64,000 nt of DNA from Mesocentrotus franciscanus. Lineage: Eukaryota; Echinodermata; Echinoidea; Camarodonta; Strongylocentrotidae. Shown here one piece after another: positions 1 to 12,478 of this stretch. The translations under genes and the position numbers were made by a program. Below the pieces are notes generated by a model. It did no database searches. It saw only the letters and a program-made list of their open reading frames with translations, and was not told the origin of the DNA. The DNA is taken from positions 48,573,271-48,637,270 of the forward strand of contig CP137666.1 in the NCBI GenBank assembly GCA_037976565.1, given 5' to 3'. The number at the start of each line of letters is the position of its first letter. Position 1 is the stretch's first letter.

Positions 1-327
1 ATGCCCGACTTGATGAATCAGAGTCTCCATCAATTACCCTTCAAATGTTACAAGGTATAGAGGAGGGGTAATAATTGCAGATTGGAGCCATGAGGACTAA
101 GATGGTCTGTTTACCCTCGTGACTCATCCCAAACTTCTCTTTCTTCTCATTTAATATCGCCAGACAGGCATCAAGATCCGGGAGTATGTACACTGGAAGA
201 GCTTTTGATGCCGGATGAGGCGGAAGCAGGATTCCGTGCCCCCGTTTTAGAAGCCGATACTCTAATTTACTTCAAGCCGTTGGTCTGTTGCATCAAGGAT
301 TTGATAAAAACCCCAGTTGCTTAGATG
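1..327 (+). CDS. Possible 3' coding exons of an unrecognised gene
   Basis: Bases 3-54 are open up to a donor-like AAG|GTATAG. After a strong pyrimidine tract, an acceptor CCAG precedes an exon at 164-327. Joined in phase, the reading is SPSITLQMLQDRHQDPGVCT, then LEELLMPDEAEAGFRAPVLE, then ADTLIYFKPLVCCIKDLIK, and ends TPVA-stop at 322-324. The intron would be only 109 bases. A second frame is also open across the junction but stops after 14 codons. The composition looks protein-like, but I do not recognise a family. A donor ATG|GTAAGA follows the stop by three bases, so 3' UTR introns are possible. Confidence 0.35.
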
Positions 328-537
328 GTAAGAAACCAAAATGTATGTCAGGGGAGGCAGGGATGGAGGAGAGGGGCCAATATAGATTTTAACTGTGGTT
401 TTAGTGGTACAAAAGCTTCTAAGTGTGACACATTCTTATAGATTGGATTTTAAACAAATATGTATTCAAAGTAGCTTTTGCAACCTAGAATGTTAGAAAA
501 GCAAAAATACAGACCTATTTCTTTCTAGTTTCATTTT

Positions 538-574
<37 letters not shown>

Positions 575-767
575 CTGTCTTTTTGGCACAATTACATTAA
601 ATGAAATATCAGTATCTGAAATGATCTGGTTTGCCTTTTTTTATTTTATTATTTAGATAATGTCAATTGCCCCAACGCCAAGTTCTCATTTCAGTACAAA
701 CAAATTTACAAATAAACCTGGATATGCCCTGGTATTGGTAATATCTTAATATGTTCATTGTTTACAG

Positions 768-845
768 ATGGATAGGCATGGATAGAATTGAAATACTCCT
801 CCGCTCCATGACTGGATGAGGATTGTCAGCTCCCTATATCATCAG
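768..845 (+). other. Candidate non-coding exon
   Basis: Bounded by acceptor TTTACAG and donor CAG|GTATGT, 78 bases, but with stops in every frame. Could be a 3' UTR exon of the gene at the left edge or a chance pair of splice sites. Confidence 0.2.
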
Positions 846-2723
846 GTATGTTGTACTGCATTAATCTCCATTTCCATGTAGAAAATTCTTCATTGAAATT
901 TGCAATAATTCATCTGCAAACATATTTTTTTTGGAGGGGGAGCAAAATTTTAATCAATTTTTGTCTTGGTTATTTTCCCCATAGAATCTAGGACTGAGTT
1001 GGTATCGATGTCAAAGGAAATTTGAAATACCAGGTAGTTCCTGTAATATAAATTTCATCTCTACTATTGCATGATACTGCCCATAGAATTTGATTAAAAT
1101 CAATTCAGTTCAACCAAAGGTTTATTATGTAAACATGCAAATACATATGATAATATACAAAGATATAGGGAGATAAGCTCTATGCAGCTAAATCCAAATT
1201 GCAGGGGGGGGGAGAAATAAATTATAAACATTGAGTGTAAGAAAAAAAGAAAGAAAGGAAGGGAACAAAATTGTGAAGGTGTTTCGAACTGACTTTTGCT
1301 TCATATGAATTGAAATGTTGAGTAGTACCTTTAAGATAATTCTTGGATCTCCACCCTACCACAGTATCTCATAATGTGGTTACATCTCGAATTAGCTTCA
1401 TCCAATCTAGACTGCTTGACTGATCACATCTAATTAATGCACTGTCTACATCCTACATTCATTCATTCATTTCCTCCTTTCTTTCTGTATCACAGTCTCC
1501 CCCTCTATCCATCTCTTCCCTCTCATTCTGTTTCTCTCTCTCTCTCTCTTATTTTGTCTGTTCCTGTCCTTTTTCTGTACATCTCTCTTTCTCCTCATTT
1601 CTCTTCCATATTTTCCTTATCCTCCTCTCCTTTCCTTTTCTCTTAATAAGAGTTTATATATTTCTAAAAATATGAAATATTTATTATACATATTTTACAT
1701 AATATTCAAATACTACATGATTTGTTAAGAATTATTATTGTTTATATTATTACTTATTTATTACTGACCAACTTCTGTATCTCTCGCTTTTACTGGATCC
1801 TTGCTAAATAATGAATTACAAAACAAAAACACCAGGCTTGACTCCATCAATCATTTTGTTCACTATAGGGTCAATGTCAGACCAGCTCCACCCAAGTCCA
1901 TCAACACCCTTCTATGTGTGTTCCTTGCTTAAGAGCTCCAGGGTCAAAGAGTTCCTTAAAAGTGGAATAAAGAGAACAACAGGCGTGTACTCTTTTTTTT
2001 TTATAAAGGGATGTGAATCAGGCACCCTTAAATACATGTATTGGAATATAAAATGAGGGCTCACTTTGATTTTGATTCCATTATCACAGATTCCTAGATT
2101 GTCAAATGTAAAATGTGTTATATACCGGTACACTCACCAACCAGTGTAGCAGGTGGAATGATGGGGCCACTCCCCACCCTGCCCCTCAAAAAAAAATGAT
2201 GTATAAATAATATAAATGAATGAATAAATACACATCGATATAAAGTAAATAGATACCGGTAGGTAAATAGATAGATATACATATATATGTAGAAAGATGG
2301 ATAGAATAAATAAGTAAATCAATCAATAAATGAATAAATCAATGAATAGATAAATAAATGAATTCATATGTTTTATATTTATTTATAATTTTTGAATAAA
2401 TAAAATTGAATATGTTTATAAATAGGAAATAGAAATATGAATAAATAACATGTAAATATAGAAGAAAAAAATGAAGTAAAAATTGAAGTCATTATCTAAA
2501 AATATTTGAGCTAAACAAGCATTTCCACCTTATTTTGTGTAGGTCTATGTATGTTTACACTGTAGAAATAAACAAGAAGAAATTGAATAAAACAGAAAAA
2601 AAGAGATCAATAAAGGTCAAACATATGTTTCATAACACACCCAACTATATAGTGATAAATATGATTGTCATTAGCAGTGAGAGAATTCTTGTTTTATATA
2701 AACGTCTCTTTTATCTCTTACAG

Positions 2724-2865
2724 GTTAGTGTGTTTCAACATCATTGAGCTGGTTGGTCCTGGTGGACTGATGGTGGACTGATGGTGGACTGATCCCCCAA
2801 AGATGTTCTACTCCAGAAAAAATGACCATGAATGATCATGGTGCCATTCTATGAGGTGTTGAAAG
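2724..2865 (+). other. Candidate non-coding exon
   Basis: Follows CTCTTACAG and ends AAAG|GTAAAC. It contains three tandem copies of TGGTGGACTGA. No open frame spans it. Confidence 0.18.
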
Positions 2866-3144
2866 GTAAACCTCAGTTTAGGTTTTAAAACATGTCATAG
2901 TTGTCAAAAATTTGCATGATTTTCTATTTCTTACACTTACCTTGTATGTATAACAAAGGCAAACCAATGAATAGAATGTTCAAAGAGAACTTTACTTTTT
3001 ATTCTTCATGCACGTATCCCTCTGAACTTTAAGAAGAAGGTTTTAAAATAAATAAATTATTGTTAGAGGTCGTAGACCCTATTGATGGACTAAGAAATTT
3101 GTTACCTTCACAGATTTGCACAAAATGGCATTCTGGATATATTA

Positions 3145-3305
3145 TAGTATTAATGACTGCTTTGAGAGAAATAGTTGTTTTTATTCGCTCGAGGGAAGGA
3201 TACAATTGTGCTATTGCCCGAGGCATGCCGAGGGCAATAGCCCAATTGTAACTTCGAGAGCGTATAAACAACTATTTCTCGAATATTAAAGCAGTCATTA
3301 ATACT
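3145..3305. repeat. Hairpin element, copy 1
   Basis: Near-perfect inverted repeat: AGTATTAATGACTGC at the left and its complement at 3290-3304, arms of about 75 bases, centred on the GC-rich GCCCGAGGCATGCCGAGGGC. Looks like a non-autonomous inverted-repeat element. A diverged relative follows at 3510-3725. Confidence 0.7.
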
Positions 3306-3509
3306 TTATATGCCGAAAAAAAGAGTCAAATTACCAATCAACTGGTAGAACAGGACTGGTTTGTGAGTCACAACTCCCTTTCCTTCCTGTTTAAGCATTG
3401 CTGAAAAACACTTAAAAACTCTCGAGTTGGAAAAATCTTCATGCTTGATGATATCTACCTTGTTACAATTGAGGAAATGACGCTAAAGTCCGAATCTAAA
3501 ATATAGTTA

Positions 3510-3725
3510 TAGTGATCGACTGCTACGAGAGGACTAGCTGTTTTTATTATACGCTCAAGAGATAGACCTAGACCTAGACCTAGTCTAGTTGTCAGTTGAA
3601 TCCCCTGCCATCACCCGAGGCGCGCCTGTGCGGGCGGCGCCGAGGGTGAGGGATTCAACTTTCAAGCCAGTATGGCAGTATAGAAACAGCCAGTGCGCGA
3701 GTATTAAAGCAGTCGCTATGACTTT
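3510..3725. repeat. Hairpin element, diverged copy 2
   Basis: Same layout as the preceding hairpin (GACTGCTACGAGAG at one end, TTAAAGCAGTCGC at the other) with a GC-rich centre GAGGCGCGCC. It also carries a short hexamer run of CTAGAC. Confidence 0.55.
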
Positions 3726-4358
3726 TCACCGACCGTACAATTATCACAATAATCTACCAAGAATTCTTACCTTAATTAGCCTTTTATTGAGTAAAGATTG
3801 GTTAAAACATCACAGAAAATCTGAGACACTGTCGAGTCTGTTAATCTTTGCTAGCAAAATGACGTGACTAAAATTTTCAAGCAATTAAAAAACTAAAATG
3901 TAGCGACTATGAAATTATCGCACAAAAAAATTAATGTAAGGTGTCCGTGCTCAGCAAGACTGAACTAATTTCCGGTAACTGGAATTTTGCGGGATTTTTT
4001 AACTATTTTTAAAACTATTACATGGCTTTGGCATTTTTCGTTTATTTTCAGGAATAGTTAAAACAACGACTGCAATTTCGACCAATCAGATGGCTGGATT
4101 TCTTAAGTGAGGTATATAATTCAGTTTATATAGTTTATTACATTTGAATATTGTATTTATGTATGCATAACATAATAACTATAGTTATTCATTATGCCTA
4201 AAGCCCTAAAGCCTTTCTGGAGATGTACATCATGTACCAATCCATATACAAAGATCAAGCCATGTTCATTGGAAAATAGTGATTAAAAAATAGTGATTAC
4301 ATCTCACTAATTCTGTTCTTCTATTTTTCATTTTCTTTTCCAAATTTTCTCCCTGTAG

Positions 4359-4902
4359 CAAAATCAAGTCTACCATCACAGCCATCAAATGCACCAAGCC
4401 GATTGGAGAGTCTTGATCTGTTGGATTATGGATCCCTTGGCACTAGCGTATATGAAGGAGGGGCAAGGGGGTAAATTTCCCCTTCTGACAGATTTCTGTC
4501 CAAGGCAAAAAGACAGCAATAGTAGGCAGCAGGTTATTTTACGGAATCATTGATAAGATAATGATGGTAAAATAGCCTTTGGAAATTAACGCATGAAATA
4601 TACAAGATGGATTCTCAAACAACCTAGTGCTCATTCACAAACCAGTGATGCTCAGCAGAGGTTTTTCTGTGGCATCTCCATAACGCCAACCAGAGCTTTC
4701 AAAATATGCTTTCTTGCAGAACTAGATATGCATTATCGTAAGCTCAGATGTTTTGTCTCTCCTGAGGCCAAGGTATGGATAAATTGGAAACGCCACTGAA
4801 CCTTGGAGCCCTAGGATGTTAACTTATCATCAAAATATGCATAAATGTCTTCTCCAAATGGTCCTTTCCTTGATTCTCTATGGATGCTTCAACACTAAAT
4901 AA
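4359..4902 (+). other. Candidate terminal exon of the left-edge transcript
   Basis: A long pyrimidine tract and CCTGTAG give one of the best acceptors in the first 5 kb. The sequence after it stays open for 64 codons in one frame but has no recognisable motif. AATAAA occurs near 4897 and again near 5263. Treated as a possible 3' UTR. Confidence 0.22.
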
Positions 4903-5279
4903 AACTGCTGGAGGATTCCCTTCCCATAAGGTTCAATTTGAAGCTAATTTGTGCAATTTAGGTTGTGTTTAGCGTTCCCAATTCTATTTTGGGCCCTGTC
5001 TTAGCCCTCTGTACTGACTCAATTCCAACTCAACCAAGGGTTCATCTTCTTTTTTTCTGGGGGTGTTCAGGATACCAAATTCTCATAAAATGAATGACAT
5101 AATTATAATGACACAGAATTGAAGAAAAGATATAGGTTTACATGAAATGGATGCCTCAGAATAATAGATTTGTTGTCAGCAGAATTGGAAATGCCTACCC
5201 AAAGGAACCATGCAGTTGATTGCTAAAACAAAACAATTCAGCATTAATGTTGATGCTGCAAATCAATAAAACTTATTTT

Positions 5280-6389
5280 GAAAATATCATGCCATTGGTA
5301 CAACAAATATATATATTTGTATACTTAAGTGATACCCAAATTCCAAATTATGCAAGTCTTTACATATATATGAAAATGAGATGAGATAATTTGGCCAACT
5401 CTGTTTCAGTGAGACACATTCTGATACACAATCTAGTGATGGATAATAATGCAATGGTACATGAAATCACCTCTTTACACACTACTCTATCAGGATAGAG
5501 TCTCATATGCTCTGCTGCCATCTAGTGTTCAATGTTGACTTCCTACCTTGTTGGGGCTTTGTTTTATGACCATGTGCAACAAAAGTGCTATAATTGGTGT
5601 TGCTCTATTTAAAGTGCTAATTACAGACTATTCTAGTTCTTGCCTAATTAAAACAAACCATGTCTTTTGATATCCATTATTATCATGATTGAAACTCACT
5701 TTTTTGAGAATTTGTTTATAATAAACAATAGGTGCTATTATATTTTTTCTTTTACATTGTATCATTTCATCTATATGTGCCTATACAAGTTTGTATTTAA
5801 TTTCAATGTTAGGAATCATAGTGGTTTAGACATAATAACTTGATTCATCCAATAATAATAAGTTTAATAAACTCTTTTTAAAATTTGGGAATGAAAATGT
5901 TGAAAACAACAAACTGATGATATAAAAGAACCCCTCCCTTTGGCGCAAATCATCCAACGGCGATGGAAAACGCCATGAAAACCAACAACAAGCTCTAACT
6001 ACACTGACAGAACTGCTTGAAACCTAGTTTACGTGGCCTTTGACTTAGAAGATATGTTAAGATTGAGATATCGATCTTGCATAAAAACATAAAAGGTAGA
6101 CTGTAATTAGGACATGTTCTTCCCATTTACATTGAGATTGGGCAGATACGGAACAGATTTATGTGACGGCCTTGTCTAATATATTTTACAAATTCAAACT
6201 ACATAAAACCTTGTTTTCTTGCCTCTTGGCTTTGGACTTTGAAAATGCATTGGGATTGAGATAACAGTCTTTTTACAGTCAGTCAACATCCTTTTTCATT
6301 TGTATATGTGCATGTTAGATAGATAAAGAATGTTACTATGTGATCGTGGTCTAATGATGACATTTTACAAATAACAACTATATAAACCT
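5280..6389. other. AT-rich intergenic DNA
   Basis: No gene, repeat array or element border was recognised. Confidence 0.5.
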
Positions 6390-6671
6390 GGGGGGTGTTT
6401 CACAAAGACTAAGATCGACTTTAAGTTGGTCTTAACTATGGCAGGCCGTTCATGCCACTGTATGCTATCACCATTTACTGGCATTGGTCTCTCTAGGGAC
6501 GTACAAGACATGGTCACAAATCTACAGAATTTACATTTTTTTGATAATTCATTATTGAAGGAAAAAATATTATCTGTAAGATCATAATGGTGAGAGCAAA
6601 CAGTGGCATGAACGGCCTGCCATAGTTAAGTCCAACTTAAAGTTGATCTTAGTCTTTGTGAAACACCCCCC
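6390..6671. mobile_element. Palindromic MITE, GGGGGGTGTTTCAC family, copy 1
   Basis: Terminal inverted repeats start GGGGGTGTTTCACAAAGACT and continue for over 50 bases. The middle has no coding capacity. Two further copies sit at 23414-23707 and 39905-40199. Confidence 0.85.
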
Positions 6672-7500
6672 TGGTTTTCTTGGCCTTGGACTTTGAAAAC
6701 TACATTGATGTTGAGATATCAGTCTAGCTGGTTGAAGTTTAGTAGGTCAAATGTTAAAGCCATGTCTTTCAATTTTTTTCAAGTTGATATTAGGCAGATA
6801 TAAAACGAATTTATGGAATGGCATAAATAGATTTTTGATATTGCACGTACGTACACTAAACCCTTAGGTGTACTAGCTGCCTTTCATGAATGCTTGATAT
6901 CATATTACAATTTAAGCTGTAAAGGTCATTGAAAATTTCTTTAATAGTGCACAGAGCAAAAAGAGAGAGGTAGAAGCGATATAGCTTGGTGATGCTGCTC
7001 CTATCCTAGTCTTGACAATAGTCCGAGCCACTAGTGGCAATCTCTACATCATCCTATTGTTTCAGCTAGGGAGGGGAGAGGGGATCTTTGTCCCTCCTTC
7101 GAACATTAGGATGACACAAAATCGCTGCCACTGCCGGGGGATACATTCGCATTGCGCGGCAATACAGATTGCGATATTTCTAGTTATTCAATACAACTGT
7201 AAAATTATGCATATAATTTTCAAGAATTCAGTATAGTGATAAGATGGGCACTTTGCAAGAAAGAAAATGTGAAGCAAAAATCTTAACCATTATACTGTAT
7301 GTATGTTGGTTGATTTTTGTTGCCTACTGACCCTCCCACAGTTCTTGTTAGTAATCACAAATTCGAGTTAGGTTTTATGTACTATATCTCTCAGTGTTAA
7401 TTGTACATCTAATGGAAAGTGAGCCTGGATGATCACCTTTCTGAATTATCATGTGTCGTGTTTAACCATTCCATATCATATTTTATACCTATACGGAGTA
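6672..7500. other. Unassigned intergenic DNA
   Basis: No supported gene. The 74-codon frame at 7012-7236 has no recognisable features and is not called. Confidence 0.45.
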
Positions 7501-8430
7501 CCGAAGCTGTGACGTCTGTCCGTCCGTCCGTCCGTCCACAGTATTCAAAATGCTTCTTCTTTGTTATTTTTCAACCGATTTTGATTCTGATTGTTTCATA
7601 TGATAGGGCTAGGAGGGGGATTTAAAACTTCTACACAGAATCGTGAAATTCATTATCTATGCTAATTTATGCAAATTTATTCGAAATCACCAAAAATGCT
7701 TCTCCTTCATTTCTCGACCGATTTTGATTTCGCGACCGCTTTTGATTTGGTTTGCTTTATCTGGTAGAGCTCACTTTGGTACACTAAACTTCTACACAGA
7801 ATTTTAAAATTGTTCCCCATTAATTATCTATGCTAATTTATGCAAATTTATTCAAAATCACAAAAATGCTTCTTCTCCTTCATTTCTCGACCGATTTTGA
7901 TTTGGTTTGCTTTATCTGGTATAGCTTACTTTGGTACACTAAAATTCTACACAGAATTTTAAAATTGTTCTCCATTAATTATCTATGCTAATTTATGCAA
8001 ATTTATTCGAAATCACAGAAATGCTTCTTCTCCTTCATTTCTCGACCGATTTTGATTTGGTTTGCTTTATCTGGTAGAGCTTACTTTGGTACACTAACCT
8101 TCTACACAGAATTTTGAAATTGGTCTCCATTAATTAATTATGGTAATTTATGCAAATTTATTCCAAAAATACCAAAAATTGCTTCTTCTCCCTCATTTCT
8201 TGACCGATTTTGATTTGGTTTGCTTTATCTGGTAGAGCTTACTTTGGTTCACTAAACTGCTACACAGAATTTTAAAATTGTTCTCCATTAATTAATTGTG
8301 GTCATTTATGCAAATTTATTCCAAAAATAACAAAAATTGCTTTTTCAACCAATTTTCATTCCATTTCCTTTAGTTTCTATTCAATCTTGTACATCTTTCG
8401 GATGGTGACGTTAAGGTCGGTCCCCAGACG
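7500..8430. repeat. Tandem array of a 155-160 bp unit
   Basis: Five units recognised by TGCTTCTTCTCCTTCATTTC near 7696, 7866, 8021 and 8181, with a diverged one at 7546 and another remnant near 8338. Spacing is 170, 155, 160 and 158 bases. The left flank has a CCGT tandem run (7517-7538), as often seen at the edge of such elements in marine invertebrates. Confidence 0.85.
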
Positions 8431-8576
8431 TAAATAATCATATCTGATTGATACACGTCTGTGAAAAACCCAATCACACACACATAAATGAAATTATGTC
8501 CCTTCCAGGGCATCAAATTTTTATTTTTTGACCAGTTCAAAAGTGTACCAGATAAAATTTACGATATTTGTTATTG

Positions 8577-8956
8577 CGAGATGTGGATGAGCGCTACGTC
8601 ATTGACGTTCTGGTTTTCTTCATTTTCCAAAAGAGCATCAAAAATAATGTCCAAATGTCGAAAACCAATTGAATATGTAAAGTATTGACTGAGATATGAC
8701 CATCTGAATAAATAGATTTCCTATAGGAACTCAGTGTTATATTGCTCTGGCTCCTAATGTTATGAACCAGAGCAATAATATAGGCAATAGGCAATCTTTT
8801 TTTTCAGATGGTCATTTCTCAGCGAATACTTAACCTATTCAATTGGTTTTCAACATTTGGCCATTATTTTTGGTGGTCTTTCGGAAAATGAAGAAAAAAT
8901 TGAGAAATTCCAAAAATATATTTTTGATGACGTCACACTTCACCACTCTATATGTA
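8577..8956. mobile_element. Foldback element with 130-base arms
   Basis: The left arm around 8610-8705 is the reverse complement of 8803-8900 (for example GAAAACCAATTGAATA against CTATTCAATTGGTTTTC). The loop holds a smaller repeat of TTGCTCTGG/CCAGAGCAA. The outer ends carry ACGTCA-like sequence. Confidence 0.7.
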
Positions 8957-8959
8957 GTT

Positions 8960-9231
8960 TTCCCCAAAAGATTTGTTTACTTTATCTATCTATAAGTATC
9001 AATGAGCACTTTGCGAAGAATGCCTATGCCCCGAAGACAAAACATAAGTATTTGGATGCTGTGGCCAAATTTACCAGGTTCTTTCTGTCCAGAGTTGGGA
9101 GAGGAATCTTCCCAGAAATATCGTCAGAGGACATTCATACCATCCTGGAGTTAGTTGGAGAATTAAGGCGGGGCTTACAAAGCCCATTCTCAAGAAAGAG
9201 AGGCGGTGAACCACAGCAGAATTGCTGGTAA
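8960..9231 (+). CDS. Coding-like fragment, possible exon or transposon ORF remnant
   Basis: An open frame runs from 8857 to 9231, but its first third overlaps the adjacent foldback arm. The part from about 8996 looks like real protein: NEHFAKNAYAPKTKHKYLDA, then VAKFTRFFLSRVGRGIFPEI, then SSEDIHTILELVGELRRGL. The pattern of a short basic N-terminal helix pair faintly resembles the core-binding region of tyrosine recombinases. That is an inference from the pattern only. TTTATCTATCTATAAG could be an acceptor and CTG|GTAATT a donor. No neighbouring exon was found. Confidence 0.35.
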
Positions 9232-9826
9232 TTTTTATGATTTTTTTTTTTTTTTTTGCTTCAAGACTTTGTATCTATTCAAAATGTTAATTGGTGAAGG
9301 CTACCTGGAAATGTTTGGATTTTGTGAATATGCACACCTTTATTTCAAAAATATATTACCGGTAAACTTAAAAAGTATTTGGAAATTTCAAAACAGTAAT
9401 TGCATTGATGATATCTATTTCTAAACCAAGTCAAACACAATCAAGACCTGTTCCTTTTTTTCTTTCTTTGGGTGGGAGGGGAGAGGGGGTTGGGAGAGCA
9501 TAATAATTTCTGGTCAAATCTTGAATTGATGCCAAAAACCTCAAGCAGGGCTTATCTACAAATATTTCTGCCACTTACTATGCATTTCTTACATGGGGGT
9601 GGGGACTGTGATGTATAGGGAAAAGTGGGGTAAAACGGACCCTTCGGACCCACCCCATTTTCTCTGTTAATCGCCTGCACCGTACCTAAATAGCACCATT
9701 GCGCAATTCGTCTTTCAATGAAATGGTCTCAGCTAAACTTTCATCTCCAGGTGAGAAATTATGTTGTTTTTACAGTGGCAAACACAAAATGAAGGGTACC
9801 TGATGTTATATTAGGGTCTCTATAAC
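9232..9826. other. Unassigned intergenic DNA
   Basis: A poly(T) run at 9240-9258 follows the coding-like fragment. No other feature was recognised. Confidence 0.4.
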
Positions 9827-10332
9827 TTAAAGGTAATACAAAGTTTTGGTATGGGGTCATGAATTTGGTTCAAATGAACATATTGGAAGCATATGCGATT
9901 GTACAATATTCAATGATCGTTGTCGCGGTTGAAATCGAGTCTAAAGTGGTGATATTGTAAATAATAAACTCTTTATGTTGTATAGCGCCCTCTCAAGACT
10001 GATATTACTATAGCTTTAAAACAATGTTTCTTGACTACAAGCGACCGATTTGCTGTTCCCGTTTGGAAATTATATATCAGAACTGCATATTCTGAGATTT
10101 TCATGGTCGCAGCTACCATGGAATGGCCTTAGGCGCTATTTGAAATATTTGAAATTTACCAGGAGCATCGGTAAATTTTGATTATTCAATTTGCCCGAAA
10201 GCAGAAGTGTTTAGGGGCTAATTTTTATAGTGCTTATAATACATTCACAGGGGCATCCAAATATATCAACATTTTAAAGAATTACTATCCATCCAATTTT
10301 CAAAATTTCCCAAAACTTTGCATTACCTTTAA
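9827..10332 (+). mobile_element. TTAA-flanked MITE, AGGTAATACAAAG family, copy 1
   Basis: Both ends read TTAAAGGTAATACAAAGTTT or its complement (the right end has one substitution), giving TIRs of about 20 bases bordered by TTAA. About 500 bases, no protein. A second copy lies inverted at 24039-24535. Confidence 0.88.
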
Positions 10333-10389
10333 GGGTTATTTTTGTAAATGATTTAAAAATCATTGCATTTAATGAACTTATGGCTTCAG

Positions 10390-10513
10390 GGGCCCCGTCT
10401 TATAAAGAGTTTCAATTGATCACAACTTCAATCGCAACTATGTACATAAGAGATAGAAGACTGCAAACTTGCGATTGATTTGGATCAGTCGCAATTCTTA
10501 ATAAGACGGGCCC
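10390..10513. mobile_element. 124 bp hairpin MITE
   Basis: Ends GGGCCCCGTCTTATAA and TTAATAAGACGGGCCC. Inner arms also pair (GATCACAACTTCAATCGCAA against TTGCGATTGATTTGGATC). Non-coding. Confidence 0.8.
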
Positions 10514-11276
10514 TAGGTATATCATGATTCTATTTACACAACGACCTTATCAGAGTAAATTTCCTTCATGAGTGTTTCGTAGGTATCATTTCGAACTGTG
10601 AGCTCCATGAAAAACCTGGCTTGACAGGGTGCTAAACTATACAAATTTCTTGATTTATGTATTTGTTTGCTCATGTCATCTCATTGAATTAACTAATAAA
10701 AATTGAATGGAAAATTACCTTAGACCCATATATGTTTTTTATTGGTATAGCTATTGTGATTTCCGACGGTTATGTAATTCTCATTAGTTTTGTTTTGCCT
10801 TGATGCATTTTATTAGATCACAATGTTATTTGGTGGGGATTTTATTTCAGTAAACATAATAAACTGAATTAAAGGGATAGTCAAGTTCTTGTTTAAGACC
10901 GCAAATGCCTTCAAAGTGCAAATTGAATACGATCATACTAATTCAGCTCCACTTTCAAAAAAAGTATGGTGACCGTTAATTAATTAATTAATAATAACAA
11001 TACACAGGCCGGCTGGTTGTGGGTATTATAACCAACACGAAAAAGCCAATATTTGTGGGGCACCACAAATATTAGAAATGGTTATATTTATGGATATTTC
11101 AGCTGTCTCTGAACCGATTTTGATCAAACAAAGATGATTTTGTCATTTGAATTGTATATTCTTTCAATTTTGACACTCAGTTTTTCATTGTCTCACAAAA
11201 AAATTATTTTGTGTAGCGCCCTCTGCAACAACTCAACTATTTGGATTGGATGACCCCATGGTAGAGTTAGGCCAAA
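10514..11276. other. Unassigned intergenic DNA
   Basis: A TTAAAGGGATAG motif at 10871-10882 may be a solitary end of the TTAA-type family. Nothing else is recognised. Confidence 0.4.
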
Positions 11277-11521
11277 ACAAAAAAGATGTTGTATTGCCCT
11301 TTAGGTGCCAAAACATGGGTCGGTCAGTCGGAAATCTTTTTTTTCCTTCTTTTTTTCTCCCTCTTTGGGCAGATATTTCTCAGTTTTGAATGCTTTAATA
11401 CATATTTTTTTATTCATTAAACATTTTTTCTTCTATAAAAAAAAAAAAAACTTTTTTAAAAAGCCGACCATAGATTTCAAGATTTTTGGGTCGGTCGCAA
11501 AGGGCAATACATCTTTTTTTT
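11277..11521. mobile_element. Short MITE with AAAAAAGATGT ends
   Basis: The left end AAAAAAGATGTTGTATTGCC and the right end GGGCAATACATCTTTTTTT form inverted repeats of about 24 bases. The interior is AT-rich. Confidence 0.75.
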
Positions 11522-11895
11522 AACGCCTTATAGGATGACATGTGAACATAGAAGGCTATTCTGCATGTAACTAATGATATCTAGGATTTCAGTATGAGTG
11601 GAAGAGGGGGAGTATGCCAACTTTTTGTTTGTAAAGTCAACTTTCTTTAATTTTTTCCCCCTAAAATATAAAGAGTGCCAGTGTTTGTATTAATTTGAAA
11701 CCTCTTCCACATCTTATAATTCTAAAGTGATGACATATCTAATTACATGTACTAAATTTTCAATATAATTGATAAGCACTGTTTGAACATTGTAATTATG
11801 GTTTTCATCATGTAACATCATCACAATTCATTCTTTGGAATGTGCAAATGTAATTCTATAAAATTCATCCATCGATCACTCTTTATGCAGGACTC
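11522..11895. other. Unassigned AT-rich DNA
   Basis: No feature recognised between two MITEs. Confidence 0.4.
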
Positions 11896-12290
11896 TTAAA
11901 GGTATAGACCAGTTCTGGTCATGTGATTGCATTGTGAAAGAAATGTTGTGGAATCGATCAAAACAGGTAGATCATCTAGCATATAAGTATTGGTGTGTAC
12001 TGCAAGGTTCTGGAATCATCAAAATGATAAGAAATTTGGCCCAGTCTTGGTAAAGTTACAAGCACTGTACACAGAAAGATGTATATGGGACTATATACGC
12101 GATCGCGATATCTATCCAGTCCAGATAGATATACTAATTTACGAAATATATCAATTAGTAGGCGGTTTCCGGGCAAAATTTGTATCATCACGTATTAGTC
12201 AAAACATATTCTTTTACATGATTGGTAATATAAGAGCTTCCATTTCATTTTTTGAAATGGGGGCGTTTCAAAACTGGTCTTTAACTTTAA
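11896..12290 (+). mobile_element. TTAA-flanked MITE, AGACCAGTT family, intact copy
   Basis: Starts TTAAAGGTATAGACCAGTTC and ends AACTGGTCTTTAACTTTAA; 395 bases with TTAA at both borders. The same element at 39890-40594 is interrupted by another MITE, so this copy shows the uninterrupted state. Confidence 0.87.
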
Positions 12291-12478
12291 CTGTCTACAA
12301 AACAATGAACACATAAAATTCCATGAAATAATGAACCCCACTGCTGCCTAATCCCTTCCTGCATTACAATGGAAACAGGCTTGTATTGTAGCTGTCAATA
12401 CAATTAAACAATTGAAATGCTACTGACACTACATGAATTGTTCTGCCACTAGTCTCCCTTCTTTCTTTTCCTTCTTAT

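Larger units (their letters stand above)
328..3144. other. AT-rich stretch with simple repeats
   Basis: Holds a CT dinucleotide run at 542-570, a CT-rich stretch around 1480-1645, and a degenerate AATA/AATG tetranucleotide tract at about 2190-2360. Apart from the two candidate exons listed separately, nothing else is recognisable. Confidence 0.6.
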
